The notes beneath the pieces are model-generated. The model had not been told where the DNA came from. It saw only the letters and a program-made list of their open reading frames with translations, and did no database searches. A program made the translations under genes and the position numbers. From Catellatospora methionotrophica (GTDB lineage: Bacteria; Actinomycetota; Actinomycetes; Mycobacteriales; Micromonosporaceae): 64,000 nucleotides of DNA. Where the stretch lies: the NCBI RefSeq assembly GCF_011297335.1, contig NZ_JAAOTJ010000001.1, positions 992,001 through 1,056,000 on the forward strand. Direction: 5' to 3'. Numbering within the stretch: position 1 is the stretch's first letter; each line of letters starts with the position of its first letter. Below, in pieces: positions 41,530 through 51,021 of this stretch.

Positions 41530-44500
41530 TCAGGCGGTCCGCCCGACGTGCAGGGCCAGCGGGCCGATCTCCGTGCCGACGGCGAGGTGACCGGACGGCC
41601 CGGCGGCTGTGCTGAGCACCGGCGTGCCGAGCCAGACCGCGTCCGGGTAGGTCGCACCGTCGCGTACCGGCCAGAAACGCAGTTGCCCGTCGTGACCGCC
41701 CGACACCGTGACCGTCTCGTCGCCCAGGCGCAGACCGCACAGGGCGGTCACCCGCCCGGTGTGGGCCTGGCGCAGGTCCGCGCTGACCGCCCCGACCTTG
41801 GCGTCGAGCCGGTGCAGGGCGACGACGCCGTCGGACCCGCCCCAGGCCAGCAGCCCGTCGTGCAGCGACAACGCGGTGACCGGCGCGGTGTGCGTACGTT
41901 CGACGGCGGCCAGTTCCCGGCCGTTGCCCGCGTTCCAGAGCCGGATCCGCTCCCGGTGTGCCGGGTCCCAGGTGGCAAGGACGTCCCGGTCACCGATGCG
42001 GCCGAGGGCGATGACGACGGGGTGATGGTCGCGCTGGAACCACTTCATGCGGCGGGAACGCCCTGTGACCAGGTCGAAGAACCACACGCCGCCGTCACGG
42101 GAGCCGACCGCGACCACGGCCCGACTGTCGAGCGTGCCCGCGGCGACGGCCGCCGCCACCGCGAACTCGCGCTTGCCGAGCACGCCGTGTTCGGCGACCG
42201 CCTCGGTGCCGGTGATCCAGGTGCGGCAGGTGGTGTCCCGCGATACCGCGCCCAGCCGCAGGCCCGACGGCTCGCGGCCGACCACCAGCTGCAGCACCGC
42301 CGGGGCGGCCAGGACCTTGGCGGGTCCGGTCTCGGCGCCGTCGTGCAGGCGGCGGATCTCCACCCGGGGGTATCGGTCGGCTTGGCTGGACGTGGTGACG
42401 GTGCTGGTCACGGACCCGCCGACTTCGTGCTGGAACGAGTAGCCGCCGCTGCCGCCGTGGGCGATGACGGCGACCGGCCCGCCGACCTGCTCGACGGTGG
42501 CGACGGCGGTAGCGGACTGCGGGACGGTGGCGTACTCGCGCCCAGGGGCCGGGTATCCGTCCTGGTAGGACCAGACCCGGACGGTGCCGCTGGTGCCGCC
42601 GAGCACCAGCAGATCGGGGCCGGTGGCCGAGTACAGGCAGGCGAGCGTCGAAACGCCTTCGACGCCCTCGACGGTCAGCACGTCGTCGGACTCGGCCAGC
42701 GGGGTGACGGTGACCTCGGGTCCGGCGGCCCGGATCAGCTGGAGGCCGTGCTGGTGCGCGGCGAGCCGTACGGCCGAGAACGCGGGCCGGGCGTGGAAGG
42801 TGGTCACCTGGTGGCTGATCGAGGTGACGGTGTCGCCGTCGCCGTCGACGCCCTGGGAGATGTCCCAGATCTGCGCGACGCCGTCGGCCGCGACCGCTGT
42901 CACCTGGATCGCGGCGTCGGAGGACCAGACGTCGACGGCGCTGACGGCGTGGTCCCGGTCGGTCCGGTGCGTGATCGTGACGTCGCGCTCGGCGGGGTCC
43001 CAGAGCAGCAGCGCGCCGTCGCGGCCGACGGACAGCACGAGCAGGTCGTCGCCGAACCAGACGGTACGCAGCGCGGCGACGCCGCCGACGTGGGCGCGGC
43101 GGCTGGTGATGCCGACGTTGCCGTCGTCGTCGAAGGAGTGCCAGAACCGCACCGCGCCGTCGGCGCCGCCGGAGACGATCACCAGGCCGTCGGCGTCCCG
43201 GTACGAGCACAGGGCGGTTATCGGCCCGTGGTGGGCGTCGAGGGAGAACTCGGGTTCGAGCGTGGCGGCGTCCCATACCTGGATTACGCCGTCCGCGCCG
43301 CCGGAGGCGAGCCGGGGCTCGTCGGCGAGGGGTGTCAGCGCGGTCGCGCCGCCGACGTGCGCGTCGACGGAGGCGACGAAAGTCAGCGTGGCGGTGCCGC
43401 GCAGCACTCCGCCGATGGGGGCCGGGTCGATGGCGTGCACGATCACGCTGCCGTCGTCGGCGCAGGAGGCGAGCAGGCGCCGCCCCTCGACCTCGTACTC
43501 GGCCAGTGCCCGCACCGCACCCCGGTGAATGACCGCCGCGGTGTCGCCGCCGGTGAACCACAGCGGCCGCCAGCGGCTGCCCCGGGCCTGGGCCAGCAGG
43601 CCGTCGGCCAGGTCCCGCCGTCCCCGGTACATCAGGTGCAGGGCGAGGGCAGCGGCGCGTTCGGCCGGGTCCTCGGTGGTCGTCTCACCGGCGAACGAGG
43701 CCAGCACGTGGCTGAGTTCCCTGCCGAGGACGTGGCCGGATCGGGTGTGGGCGCGCAGCACGTCGGCGGTGTCCGCGACGGGCAGGAAGCCGGGGTGCTG
43801 CGCCAGCTCCGCCATCCGCCCGGCGCGCTCGGCGTGGTACGCCAGGTGCCGGTACAGGTAGCGGGACGCGGCGGGCCAGTCGCGGGTGCCGTCGGGGCGC
43901 AACGGCACGGTGGACAGCAGCGCGTCGAAGAACGCGCTCGCCCCTGACTCGGGGTCGGGAAACAGCCCGGCGGCGAACGCGGCGTGGAACAGCCGGTGGT
44001 GCTCGCCCTCGGCGCCGACGGCCGAGCGGGCCAGCAGCGCCGCAGCACGGTCGCGCAGCCAGCGCACGTCGTCGGTGCCGTAGTCGCGCCCGGCCAGGTG
44101 CGAGGCGAGCGCCGCCCACAGCTCGCCGGTGGGCAGGCCCGTGTCCTGCGCGTACGCCAGCGGGCGCAGCAGGTCCCGGGCGCGCCGGGCGTCCTGCGGG
44201 GCGAACGAGCGCAGCAGGTACGTGTTGATCGCCTGCGGCACGGTCGACGGGAAGTCACCGGTCCAGCCCGCGGGGCCGTCCCCGGCGCACAGCGCGTCGA
44301 CGGTCAGCTGCGCGACGAGGAACAGCGGGTGGGCGGCGTCGGCGATGGTCGCCGACAGGGCCGCGATGTCCGCCCCCGTGGCCGCCGGGTGCGCGTTGAG
44401 CCTGGTCGAGGTGTACGCGAGCAGGTCGTCCCGGTCGAGGTAGGCGTCGTCGTCGAGCTGCACGACCTCGTACCCGCCGCCGAGTTCGGGCACCAGGTGC

Positions 44501-45720
44501 GGGCGCGCGCCGACGAGCACCCGCAGCACCCCGGGGCGGCCGTACGCCGCCAGCGGCAGCAGCAGGCCCTGCACGATCGACGCGCCGCCGTCGACGGCCT
44601 CGTCGAGGGCGTCGATGAGCAGCGTGAACGGCTCCGGCCGCGCGCACAGCGCCGCCACCAGCCGCTCGGGACGCTCGTCGGGGCAGCCGGCGGCCTCGGC
44701 GATCGTGGCGCACACCTGTGCCAGGTCCAGGTCACGGGCGTGGATCGCCACGTCCACCGCGCCGGGCTCGGGCACGGTGTCGGCGGGCGCGCCCTGCCAC
44801 GCCTGCGGATGCTGGTCCCGGTACGCCGCCGACGACAGCGTCGCCACCCGGGCGAGCACGGCCGACTTGCCGCTGCCGGGCGGTCCGGTGACGACGCAGC
44901 CGATGGGCTGCTCCGGGCCCTGCGTGCCGAACCAGTTCCGCAGGTCGGCGAGCACGGCCCGGCGTCCGGTGAAGTACCAGGTGTCGTCGCCGGGGCGCAG
45001 CCGGGTGCCGCGTACGGCCGGCTCCCAGTGGGCCTGCCAGGCCGTCGGGTCGAACCGGGCCGACTCGGCCAGCAGTTCGCCCATGACGGGCAGCGACGCG
45101 ATCCGGCTCAGCGGCAGCATGCAGCCGACCCGGCGGCCCTGCCTGCCGTCGACGGTGACCACGATCCCGATGACCGCCCCGGCAGTGTCGCTCCACACCG
45201 GACCGCCGCTGAACCCCGGGGCGATCTGGTATCCGTTGACGCCGTGGGTCACCAGCTGGTGCCAGCCGAACTCGGGGCCCATCGCGCCCTGGACCGCGCC
45301 GAGCGCCAGCACCGGCTCGTCACGGCCGTCGGGGAATCCGTAGCAGCGAAAGTCGCTGTCGACCCGGACCCGGGTACGCAGCGGCGGCGTGTCCAACGGT
45401 CCGAGCACCGGCGTGGCCAGCCGCAGCACGGTCACGTCCTCGGGCCGGGACTCGTCGGCCGCGATCCAGGTCTGGCCGATCACCGTCGCGGCGAGCACGC
45501 CCAGTTCCGGCAGCGCGGGCAGCTCGACGAGGACGGTCTCGTCGGGTGCGGGCTGCGACATCTGCGCCCGGCCCAGGCTGGAGTTCACGACGTGGGCGCA
45601 GGTGAGCACGTACCGGCCCTGGAGCAGCACGCCCGCGCCGACGACGCGGCCGTTGCGCCCACGCAGTCGCACCAGGTGCCGGTAGGCGCGCGGGTCGTCG
45701 ACCCCGCCGGCGGCGGTCAC
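41530..45720 (-). CDS. Trypsin-STAND NTPase-WD40 protein (conflict-type)
   Basis: The 1396-residue protein has three regions. Residues 10-210 are a trypsin-like protease with His43 (LTCAHVV), Asp95 (PEDVTVLRL) and Ser171 (APGFSGGPVW), so the triad is intact. Residues 245-690 are a STAND/NACHT-type ATPase with Walker A GPPGSGKSAVLA (279) and Walker B LLIDALDEA (367). From about 700 to the end there are WD40-like repeats (ALTPLADEPRLASGGADGVI, QVWD; VSGGADGAVRFW; VTVSGGHDGQLRFW). Proteolytic effector, NTPase switch and beta-propeller sensor make a standard defence/cell-death architecture. GTG 45720 overlaps the Trypco1-like gene stop by 4 nt. Confidence 0.88.
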   Translation of the reverse strand: MTAAGGVDDPRAYRHLVRLRGRNGRVVGAGVLLQGRYVLTCAHVVNSSLGRAQMSQPAPDETVLVELPALPELGVLAATVIGQTWIAADESRPEDVTVLRLATPVLGPLDTPPLRTRVRVDSDFRCYGFPDGRDEPVLALGAVQGAMGPEFGWHQLVTHGVNGYQIAPGFSGGPVWSDTAGAVIGIVVTVDGRQGRRVGCMLPLSRIASLPVMGELLAESARFDPTAWQAHWEPAVRGTRLRPGDDTWYFTGRRAVLADLRNWFGTQGPEQPIGCVVTGPPGSGKSAVLARVATLSSAAYRDQHPQAWQGAPADTVPEPGAVDVAIHARDLDLAQVCATIAEAAGCPDERPERLVAALCARPEPFTLLIDALDEAVDGGASIVQGLLLPLAAYGRPGVLRVLVGARPHLVPELGGGYEVVQLDDDAYLDRDDLLAYTSTRLNAHPAATGADIAALSATIADAAHPLFLVAQLTVDALCAGDGPAGWTGDFPSTVPQAINTYLLRSFAPQDARRARDLLRPLAYAQDTGLPTGELWAALASHLAGRDYGTDDVRWLRDRAAALLARSAVGAEGEHHRLFHAAFAAGLFPDPESGASAFFDALLSTVPLRPDGTRDWPAASRYLYRHLAYHAERAGRMAELAQHPGFLPVADTADVLRAHTRSGHVLGRELSHVLASFAGETTTEDPAERAAALALHLMYRGRRDLADGLLAQARGSRWRPLWFTGGDTAAVIHRGAVRALAEYEVEGRRLLASCADDGSVIVHAIDPAPIGGVLRGTATLTFVASVDAHVGGATALTPLADEPRLASGGADGVIQVWDAATLEPEFSLDAHHGPITALCSYRDADGLVIVSGGADGAVRFWHSFDDDGNVGITSRRAHVGGVAALRTVWFGDDLLVLSVGRDGALLLWDPAERDVTITHRTDRDHAVSAVDVWSSDAAIQVTAVAADGVAQIWDISQGVDGDGDTVTSISHQVTTFHARPAFSAVRLAAHQHGLQLIRAAGPEVTVTPLAESDDVLTVEGVEGVSTLACLYSATGPDLLVLGGTSGTVRVWSYQDGYPAPGREYATVPQSATAVATVEQVGGPVAVIAHGGSGGYSFQHEVGGSVTSTVTTSSQADRYPRVEIRRLHDGAETGPAKVLAAPAVLQLVVGREPSGLRLGAVSRDTTCRTWITGTEAVAEHGVLGKREFAVAAAVAAGTLDSRAVVAVGSRDGGVWFFDLVTGRSRRMKWFQRDHHPVVIALGRIGDRDVLATWDPAHRERIRLWNAGNGRELAAVERTHTAPVTALSLHDGLLAWGGSDGVVALHRLDAKVGAVSADLRQAHTGRVTALCGLRLGDETVTVSGGHDGQLRFWPVRDGATYPDAVWLGTPVLSTAAGPSGHLAVGTEIGPLALHVGRTA

Positions 45721-46061
45721 TGCGCGCCGCCCGCCGGCGCGGCAGGGTTGCGCGACCAGTGCAGTTTCACCGACAGGTGCCCCTCGACGCTGGTCTTGGC
45801 GATGACCGCGCCAGCCTCGGCGTTGAGCCGGATGCCGAACTCGATCTCGATCTCGTCGGGGTGCAGGGCGCCCTCCCGGAACACCCGCAGCGCCGAGCTC
45901 GCCGCGTGTGACACGCTGCGCAGCGCGCCCTCGAAGGTCTCGGTGGCGGTGGCGACGCCGTCGGTGACCCGGGACGCGCGCTGGAAACCGGGTTCCTCGT
46001 CGTCGATCTGGACGACGATCTCGCCGCCGTCCTCGGTGGCGAACCGCAACAGCTCGTTCAT
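45717..46061 (-). CDS. Trypsin-co-occurring domain 1 (Trypco1)-like protein
   Basis: The 114-residue protein (MNELLRFATEDGGEIVVQID) has the order expected for Trypco1: an N-terminal strand pair, a central helix (ATETFEGALRSVSHAASSAL), then PDEIEIEFGIRLNAEAGAVI and AKTSVEGHLSVKLHW strands. In known families such proteins are encoded next to trypsin-STAND or other protease-containing conflict proteins, as here. It is translationally coupled to the big gene. ATG 46061 is used; GTG 46073 would add four residues. Probably a substrate or regulator of the trypsin domain (inference). Confidence 0.78.
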   Translation of the reverse strand: MNELLRFATEDGGEIVVQIDDEEPGFQRASRVTDGVATATETFEGALRSVSHAASSALRVFREGALHPDEIEIEFGIRLNAEAGAVIAKTSVEGHLSVKLHWSRNPAAPAGGAQ

Positions 46062-46073
46062 GGCCCCATCCAC

Positions 46074-46525
46074 GGTCGTCGCATCATCGACGCGCCGACG
46101 TTACCGCAGCGGCCCGTATCCGTTCGGCCACAACCGATCCGGCTAAAGGGTCTTCGGCGGCGATCGTCGCTGGTCGCCGTGCTCCGATCGGAACGTCGAC
46201 CGGCTGTGCGCCATGAAGGTGCCCGGCCGTGCCGGCTGGCACGGCTCAATCACCGCAGCGAGTGGGGCAGGTCGCGGCAGTTGGCTTGCGGGGGTCTCGA
46301 CTCGGATCAGCCGAAGGATGTCGTCGATCACAGCCGATTCCTACCAAATGGCTCCGACGACGCTTGCAGGACCGGATCGTATTCCTGAAACGGGTCAACG
46401 TATCCCAACCGCAGCCCGTGCTCGCGGACCGCGGCGTCGCCGCTCCAGCCACGCGACAGCAGTCCACCGAGCAGGCATGTCTCTGAGCAGTAAGCCGCGT
46501 CGCTGAACAGCGCTACAGCAAGATG
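46074..46525. other. Gene-free stretch
   Basis: About 450 bases without a supportable gene. The left part must contain the promoter of the Trypco1-like/trypsin-STAND operon; no clear elements stand out. Confidence 0.4.
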
Positions 46526-46819
46526 CTAGTGGTTCAGATACCAGCGGATCCATTGCACTGCAATCAGAATTATCACGAATGCGCCAAGAGAGAAGAACAT
46601 CGTAGCCACGACCGCAGCGAGCTTCGGCCGTTCGGCGATAAATCGCCAGCTCGAATATTTTGGCCCGACGAGCCGGTCTCGCGCTTTGGTGGCACCACGG
46701 GCGATGCGACGTGAAGCCAGATACAGGCCGACTGCGGACGCCATCCAGAACAGGCCGGCAGCCAGTTCGAATACACCCCAGGACGGCTTTGATATGTGCG
46801 AATCAACGAGGACGTACAT
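46526..46819 (-). CDS. Small membrane protein
   Basis: The 97-residue product from ATG 46819 (MYVLVDSHISKPSWGVFELA) has two or three hydrophobic segments: GLFWMASAVGLYLA near 23-36, and VATMFFSLGAFVIILIAVQW near 71-90. A positively charged linker (RRIARGATKARDR) lies between them. Upstream sequence in the same frame is not membrane-like and was excluded. Function unknown. Confidence 0.6.
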   Translation of the reverse strand: MYVLVDSHISKPSWGVFELAAGLFWMASAVGLYLASRRIARGATKARDRLVGPKYSSWRFIAERPKLAAVVATMFFSLGAFVIILIAVQWIRWYLNH

Positions 46820-47003
46820 CTCAGCCCTACCTTCCACCACGCCACTACACCCGGCAACCACTATCCCGCTGCGCGCTTCTGGACAACACCACATCACGTC
46901 CTGGACTTGCCGGTGCGAAGCATGCAAGCATGATCGACAGCCATACGATAGAGCCGGGGAGGTTCCTCTACCCACCCGCGGAGATGGAGACGAAAGGGTC
47001 GGG

Positions 47004-47720
47004 GTGGCGGCAAGTGCACTGGGTGAGGCCAGCGATGCACCGCGTGATGTCATTCGAGCGGCGGGCGACTGGCTCGCCACGCAGTTGGCAGCGGAGGGAT
47101 TCGCTTGGCTGCCCAGCAAGCGGCTTCTCCGTCGCGAGGTCGACGGGCTGATCCAGGAGATCACGCTGCAGCCCGATCGGTACAACCGCCGTGGAAGCTG
47201 GATCTCGGCGCAAGGCGCGATCGGCGTCCGTGAGCCAGCGCTCGGTCGCTGGCGTACGGCCAACGCCAGCCGGGTCAGTTCAGGCGGCGACTACATCTGT
47301 GGGACAGCTCTCGGCTACGCCAGTGGCAGAGCCAACGGATTCCGATACGGCGACTACACCGACGGGGAGCTGAACCTCACCGACCCGTCGCAACGGCTGC
47401 CCAAGCTCCATACATGGCTCGCCAAGGTTCGCACCGGAGTGATCCCGTACCTCGATGAAGCATCCCACCCCGAGGCCATCGTCTTCTCCCGAGCGGTCGA
47501 GATCTGTGGCAACCCAGCCGGCATCGTCGAGTGGCTGATCTTCAGACAACGGCCCCAGCTCATACCACCGCTGGTCGAATACTTCATGGACAATAATCCG
47601 GGCTGGGCCGACGGGGTGGAACACGGACGCGCGCTCGGCGCAAGCGGCGGGTCCATACCTCTGGGCTGCTCGGACATGGCACTTCGACTCGGCTGGGTGT
47701 GTCAGCTCCATCAGCCATGA
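47004..47720 (+). CDS. Hypothetical protein
   Basis: GTG 47004 is preceded by AAAGGG. The 238-residue protein (VAASALGEASDAPRDVIRAA start; GDWLATQLAAEGFAWLPSKR) resembles the start of DUF4304-type proteins, which have an N-terminal helix and then a beta sheet (QPDRYNRRGSWISAQGAIGV). A helical C-terminal part follows (IFRQRPQLIPPLVEYFMDNN). No signal peptide. It is convergent with the ATP-grasp remnant. Confidence 0.6.
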   Translation: MAASALGEASDAPRDVIRAAGDWLATQLAAEGFAWLPSKRLLRREVDGLIQEITLQPDRYNRRGSWISAQGAIGVREPALGRWRTANASRVSSGGDYICGTALGYASGRANGFRYGDYTDGELNLTDPSQRLPKLHTWLAKVRTGVIPYLDEASHPEAIVFSRAVEICGNPAGIVEWLIFRQRPQLIPPLVEYFMDNNPGWADGVEHGRALGASGGSIPLGCSDMALRLGWVCQLHQP

Positions 47721-47831
47721 AAGTCTCCGGTCAGGTCCTCAGGCATCAGGCGAACCCTTTCCGTATGCGATGGTGGAAAACGCGAACTGTCCCAGGCCCG
47801 CAGCAAATAGTCGACGGGCCGATAAGACAGC

Positions 47832-48664
47832 TCAGATCGTCCTCACCGAGCCGGTCCGCAGCCCGATGTCGGCCATGAACGTGGACAGGCGGCTGTGCAG
47901 CTGCTGGTCCAGGGTGGTGCGCCGGTAGCTGACATTGCGGTCGGCCGCCAGTCGACGAGCTGGTCGGTATCGCTTTCGATCGTCGCGGCGAACATCTCCT
48001 GGTCGACGATCGTGATCCGCAGATCCGTGCCGCGTTCGATGCACTCCTGCATGATCACCGGGGCCTGCCGCAGCGCGTCCCGCTTGCCGTCGACTCCGTC
48101 GATGACCCGGGTCTCCCCGAGCTGGTACGCCGGCGGGGTCAGCGGCTTGTAGATCGTACGCAGCCCCGCCCTGGCGTTGGCGTCGATGAACTCGCCGGCC
48201 CGGTCGGGATCGTTGGTGACCAGCGTGCGCGGGACGGTGAGCCCAGCCTTGCGAGCGGTGGCGAGCTGCACGACCTTGAACGCGGCCCGGTCCTCGGCGG
48301 CCGGGTCGTTGACGATCTGCAGAGCCACCGCGCGCAGGTAGCCGTAGAACGCGGCATCCCACTCCGCCCCGATGAAGCGCCGGAACTCCCGGTGGCGGAC
48401 GTGGTCGCCGGCGACCGCCTTGCGGGGACGCCGCCACCACACGGAGGTCGTCGTCTCGGCCACCGGCCCGGCGTTCGGGACGGACAGCCCGTCTGCGGTG
48501 TCCAGGCTGTAGGCCGTCAGCGTGTTGCTGTCGCGCGGGTCCGCGATGACACACGGGTATCCGAGCAGATCCACTTCGCGATGTACGGCGAGGGCGTGCA
48601 GGTCGTCGGCATCGGCGACGATCGTGACCGACTTCGGCTCGAACGGGCGGCCGATCGAAGCCAT
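47832..48664 (-). pseudogene. MvdD-like ATP-grasp peptide maturase, frameshifted and C-terminally truncated
   Basis: From ATG 48664, VTIVADADDLHALAVHREVD and SVWWRRPRKAVAGDHVRHRE form the pre-ATP-grasp domain of graspetide (microviridin-type) ligases. Then come FKVVQLATARKAGLTVPRTL, VTNDPDRA, and YKPLTPPAYQLGETRV with the ATP-binding Lys. At about 47945 one base is missing; the conserved DRNVSYRRTTLDQQLHSRLS continues in the next frame and stops at 47832, before the metal-binding ELNPQGQ-type end. The gene is therefore dead as written. It overlaps its upstream partner gene (TAATG). Confidence 0.78.
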
Positions 48665-49206
48665 TAGTCGTCCGTCATGCGGATCGGGTCGGAGTCGGAG
48701 TTGCCGTTGCCGTCACCGGTGGCGCTCGAGGCGAAGGAGACGGTCTCCGAGTTGCTGCCGGCGCCGACCGGGACGGACAGCGCCATCTGGCGCAGTTTCT
48801 CGATGACGTCCTTGTACCGCTCGAGGGTCTTGTCGGTGTAGATCCCGTAGTCGATGTGCTCCCCCGAAGTCTCCAGGACCGGCAAAGGGGTGTTGTCGCG
48901 GATCTCGGGCAGCAGTAGAAGACGGTGACGCGCTTCGGCGACGGCAGTGGTGCTCACGACCATGCGGGCCGACCCGGTCGGGCCGAACTTCGAGTCGTCG
49001 ATGGCGAGTACGGCCTCTGTGGGCAGCCGCAGTACGACGCCACCGCTGAGGACGTGGATCTCCTGCGCGTTGCCGGCCTGCAGCGTGCCGACCAGCTCGA
49101 TGGTTTCCAGGCGGAGACCGCCGTCCGGCACTTCCGGCCCCACGAATTTCTCCGGCACCTTCTTGTGGGCCAGGTATTCCAGGACCTGGGCCGTGTTGTC
49201 AGCCAT
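48664..49206 (-). CDS. Partner of ATP-grasp ligase, possible graspetide-type precursor
   Basis: ATG 49206 has AAGGAG 5 nt upstream. The 180-residue protein has a folded-looking N-terminal part (MADNTAQVLEYLAHKKVPEK, then VVLRLPTEAVLAIDDSKF) and a Ser/Thr/Asp-rich C-terminal tail (SETVSFASSATGDGNGNSDS, DPIRMTDD). It overlaps the ATP-grasp gene, as precursor genes often do. Graspetide cores supply Ser/Thr hydroxyls and Asp/Glu carboxyls for ester rings, which the tail could provide. Most known precursors are shorter, so an accessory role is equally possible. Confidence 0.6.
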   Translation of the reverse strand: MADNTAQVLEYLAHKKVPEKFVGPEVPDGGLRLETIELVGTLQAGNAQEIHVLSGGVVLRLPTEAVLAIDDSKFGPTGSARMVVSTTAVAEARHRLLLLPEIRDNTPLPVLETSGEHIDYGIYTDKTLERYKDVIEKLRQMALSVPVGAGSNSETVSFASSATGDGNGNSDSDPIRMTDD

Positions 49207-49849
49207 GGTGACTCCTTGGTCGAACTCGGCGTGCCAGCGGGCAGAACGAGGGCCGCGTGCCGGGCTCGGCGCGGTCCCCGGTCGTGGCTGACGGACCAGC
49301 AACACCCTCCGTTCGGGGCTGTCCCGCGGTCAATGGGTCTGCTGTCCCGGGACTGCCGACGACGCAGCCTTCGAACCGAGGTGGTTCCGGACGCGCGCAG
49401 GGTCCAGGATCGCCGCGGTGTCGGAAGTGCGAGACGGTGAGCGCGAAGCTCGTCGTGAAGCCGACGGTGGCCGTTGCCGGTGCTTCCCCGGTAGTCAGCC
49501 GGGTTTCGGATGGCTACACGACGCGCGAGGCTGCGACAGCCGCCACAGCCCGACGAGGAAGATCGGGTGATCACTGCTGGCTGCGAGGGTGAGTTTTGGC
49601 CCCACCTGGGAGCGGATTCTGGCTCCACATGTCGATCTCCGGCCGCTCCGATCGGGAACGAGTAGCGGCCCCGGCTTTGCCGGTCGAGCGGCAGGCAGCG
49701 GTTACAGTCGGCGACTGCTCGCCGGGAGGTTACCGATGAGGGCAGTGCGTCCGGATCTGTCGAGATGATGCGTTGCCCGGCCTGACGACCGTCGTTGGAC
49801 GGCCACTGATCCCCGGCGTCCGCAGCATTCCACCTTTAAGATCCGCTGC
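49207..49849. other. Gene-free stretch with IS21-like end
   Basis: No coding sequence could be supported in 640 bases. At 49594-49632 a TGGCCCCAC...TGGCTCCACA motif resembles IS21-family terminal multiple repeats in the outward orientation. Confidence 0.4.
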
Positions 49850-50650
49850 ATGTCGACCACCATCACCCGGTTCATCTGGCCGATCGGGGACGGTACCGTC
49901 CTGATTCCGCGCACGCCAGCGATCGCCACCGCCTATCACGCCCTGCTCGCCGCCAACCATGTCCGCCTGGCTGTCTGGTCACCCGGCTCCCAGGAGCCCA
50001 CTCCGGAGACCACCCGCACCGCCTTGGAACGCTCCGGGCATGCCTGGCTCGACGGCACCCGCCTTCCGCTGGCGATTGGCGTTCCCGCCGACAACGGCCA
50101 CCGCCTGGTCGGCGCGATGAATCTGGCCATCGACAGTTCCGCGAGAAGTGCCGAGGTGGGTTTCTGGATCGACGCCGCCGCAGAAGGCCAGGGACTGGTC
50201 ACCCGGGCACTGAACGCCGTGCTCGGCCACGCCTTCGATGACCTCGGCCTGCACCGTGTCGAGATGCGGACCTTGACCACCAACGACCGCAGCCGGCGCT
50301 TGGCGGAACGTCTCGGCTTCACCCTTGAGGGCGTCCTGCGCGGGGCGGTTCAGTTCCCGGATGGTCACCGGGATGTGGCGGTGTACGCCGTACTCACCGA
50401 CGAATTCGCCAAGCTGGCGTAACCGTAGCAATGCTCAACCGCCGCAACGCATGGTTCTGCCGCGATCCGGGCGCCAGTCCGTACGACCGGATCGCCGACC
50501 AGGAATCTCGGCCGTAACCGTGCGTAGCGTCGACATGCCGGTGATGGCTGCTGGCCCGGGTGGGGCCAGTTCTCGCTCGCAAGAATCCCCGAGGCGACAG
50601 CGTGGGGCCAGAGATGGGGGGTAGATGGGGCCATCGTTCACTAACAGAGC
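49594..50650. mobile_element. Possible IS21-type ends flanking a GNAT gene
   Basis: The left side has TTTTGGCCCCAC and TTCTGGCTCCACA (49594-49632). The right side (50557-50642) has TGGGGCCAGTTCTC, TGGGGCCAGAGATG and TGGGGCCATCGTTCAC in inverse orientation. IS21-family elements carry such repeated TGGGGCCA-like units at both ends. IstA/IstB genes are absent, and the interval holds a GNAT gene, so this would be a remnant or a passenger-carrying derivative. Confidence 0.4.
49850..50422 (+). CDS. GNAT-family N-acetyltransferase (RimJ/RimL-type)
   Basis: The 190-residue protein shows the RimJ/RimL order: LVGAMNLAIDSSARSAEVGF, W-IDAAAEGQGLVTRALNAV (acetyl-CoA binding loop), LGHAFDDLGLHRVEMRTLTT, then NDRSRRLAERLGFTLEGVLR and FPDGHRDVAVYAVL. 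These enzymes N-acetylate ribosomal proteins, antibiotics or other amines. ATG 49850. It is flanked by IS21-like end motifs. Confidence 0.9.
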   Translation: MSTTITRFIWPIGDGTVLIPRTPAIATAYHALLAANHVRLAVWSPGSQEPTPETTRTALERSGHAWLDGTRLPLAIGVPADNGHRLVGAMNLAIDSSARSAEVGFWIDAAAEGQGLVTRALNAVLGHAFDDLGLHRVEMRTLTTNDRSRRLAERLGFTLEGVLRGAVQFPDGHRDVAVYAVLTDEFAKLA

Positions 50651-51021
50651 CACACTGCCCACGGGGAGTCTCGGCCTGATCTGGCGCAGGCCCGGCGTCT
50701 TCCAATCGGCGCGGCAGGGCCCGCGCCACCATGCGGGCGGCCCGTCTCGGTGTCAATGGGACGCCCGTCCCGGGAACTGTCGCATTGGCGGCCTGACAAT
50801 CGACGCGGGCAACGTCGTGAACGTCGCGCATCACCGATGCCGCGTCGCCAGCGCTAGACACTGTCTCGAAGGCGCGGTGTGCCGGTGATCGAGAGCAAGG
50901 TCGCCGATAAACGCTGGCAGCTGCGGGCCGGGGCGGGCGCCGATGCGACGCCTGGTGGGGTGATCGGGCGAGGGCTTGTTGCGCTTGGCCTCGACCCGCT
51001 GGCACCTGCGGTTCAGCCCTG
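50423..51021. other. Gene-free stretch
   Basis: About 600 bases with no supported gene; the left part holds the IS21-like right end (50557-50642). Confidence 0.4.

Noticed and set aside
41548-46146. Very long plus-strand open frames (41548-43947 and 43984-46146) opposite the trypsin-STAND gene
   Set aside because: They are antisense shadows produced by high GC content; composition is Val/Gly/Arg-rich without domains, while the minus strand has a clear protease-STAND-WD40 protein.
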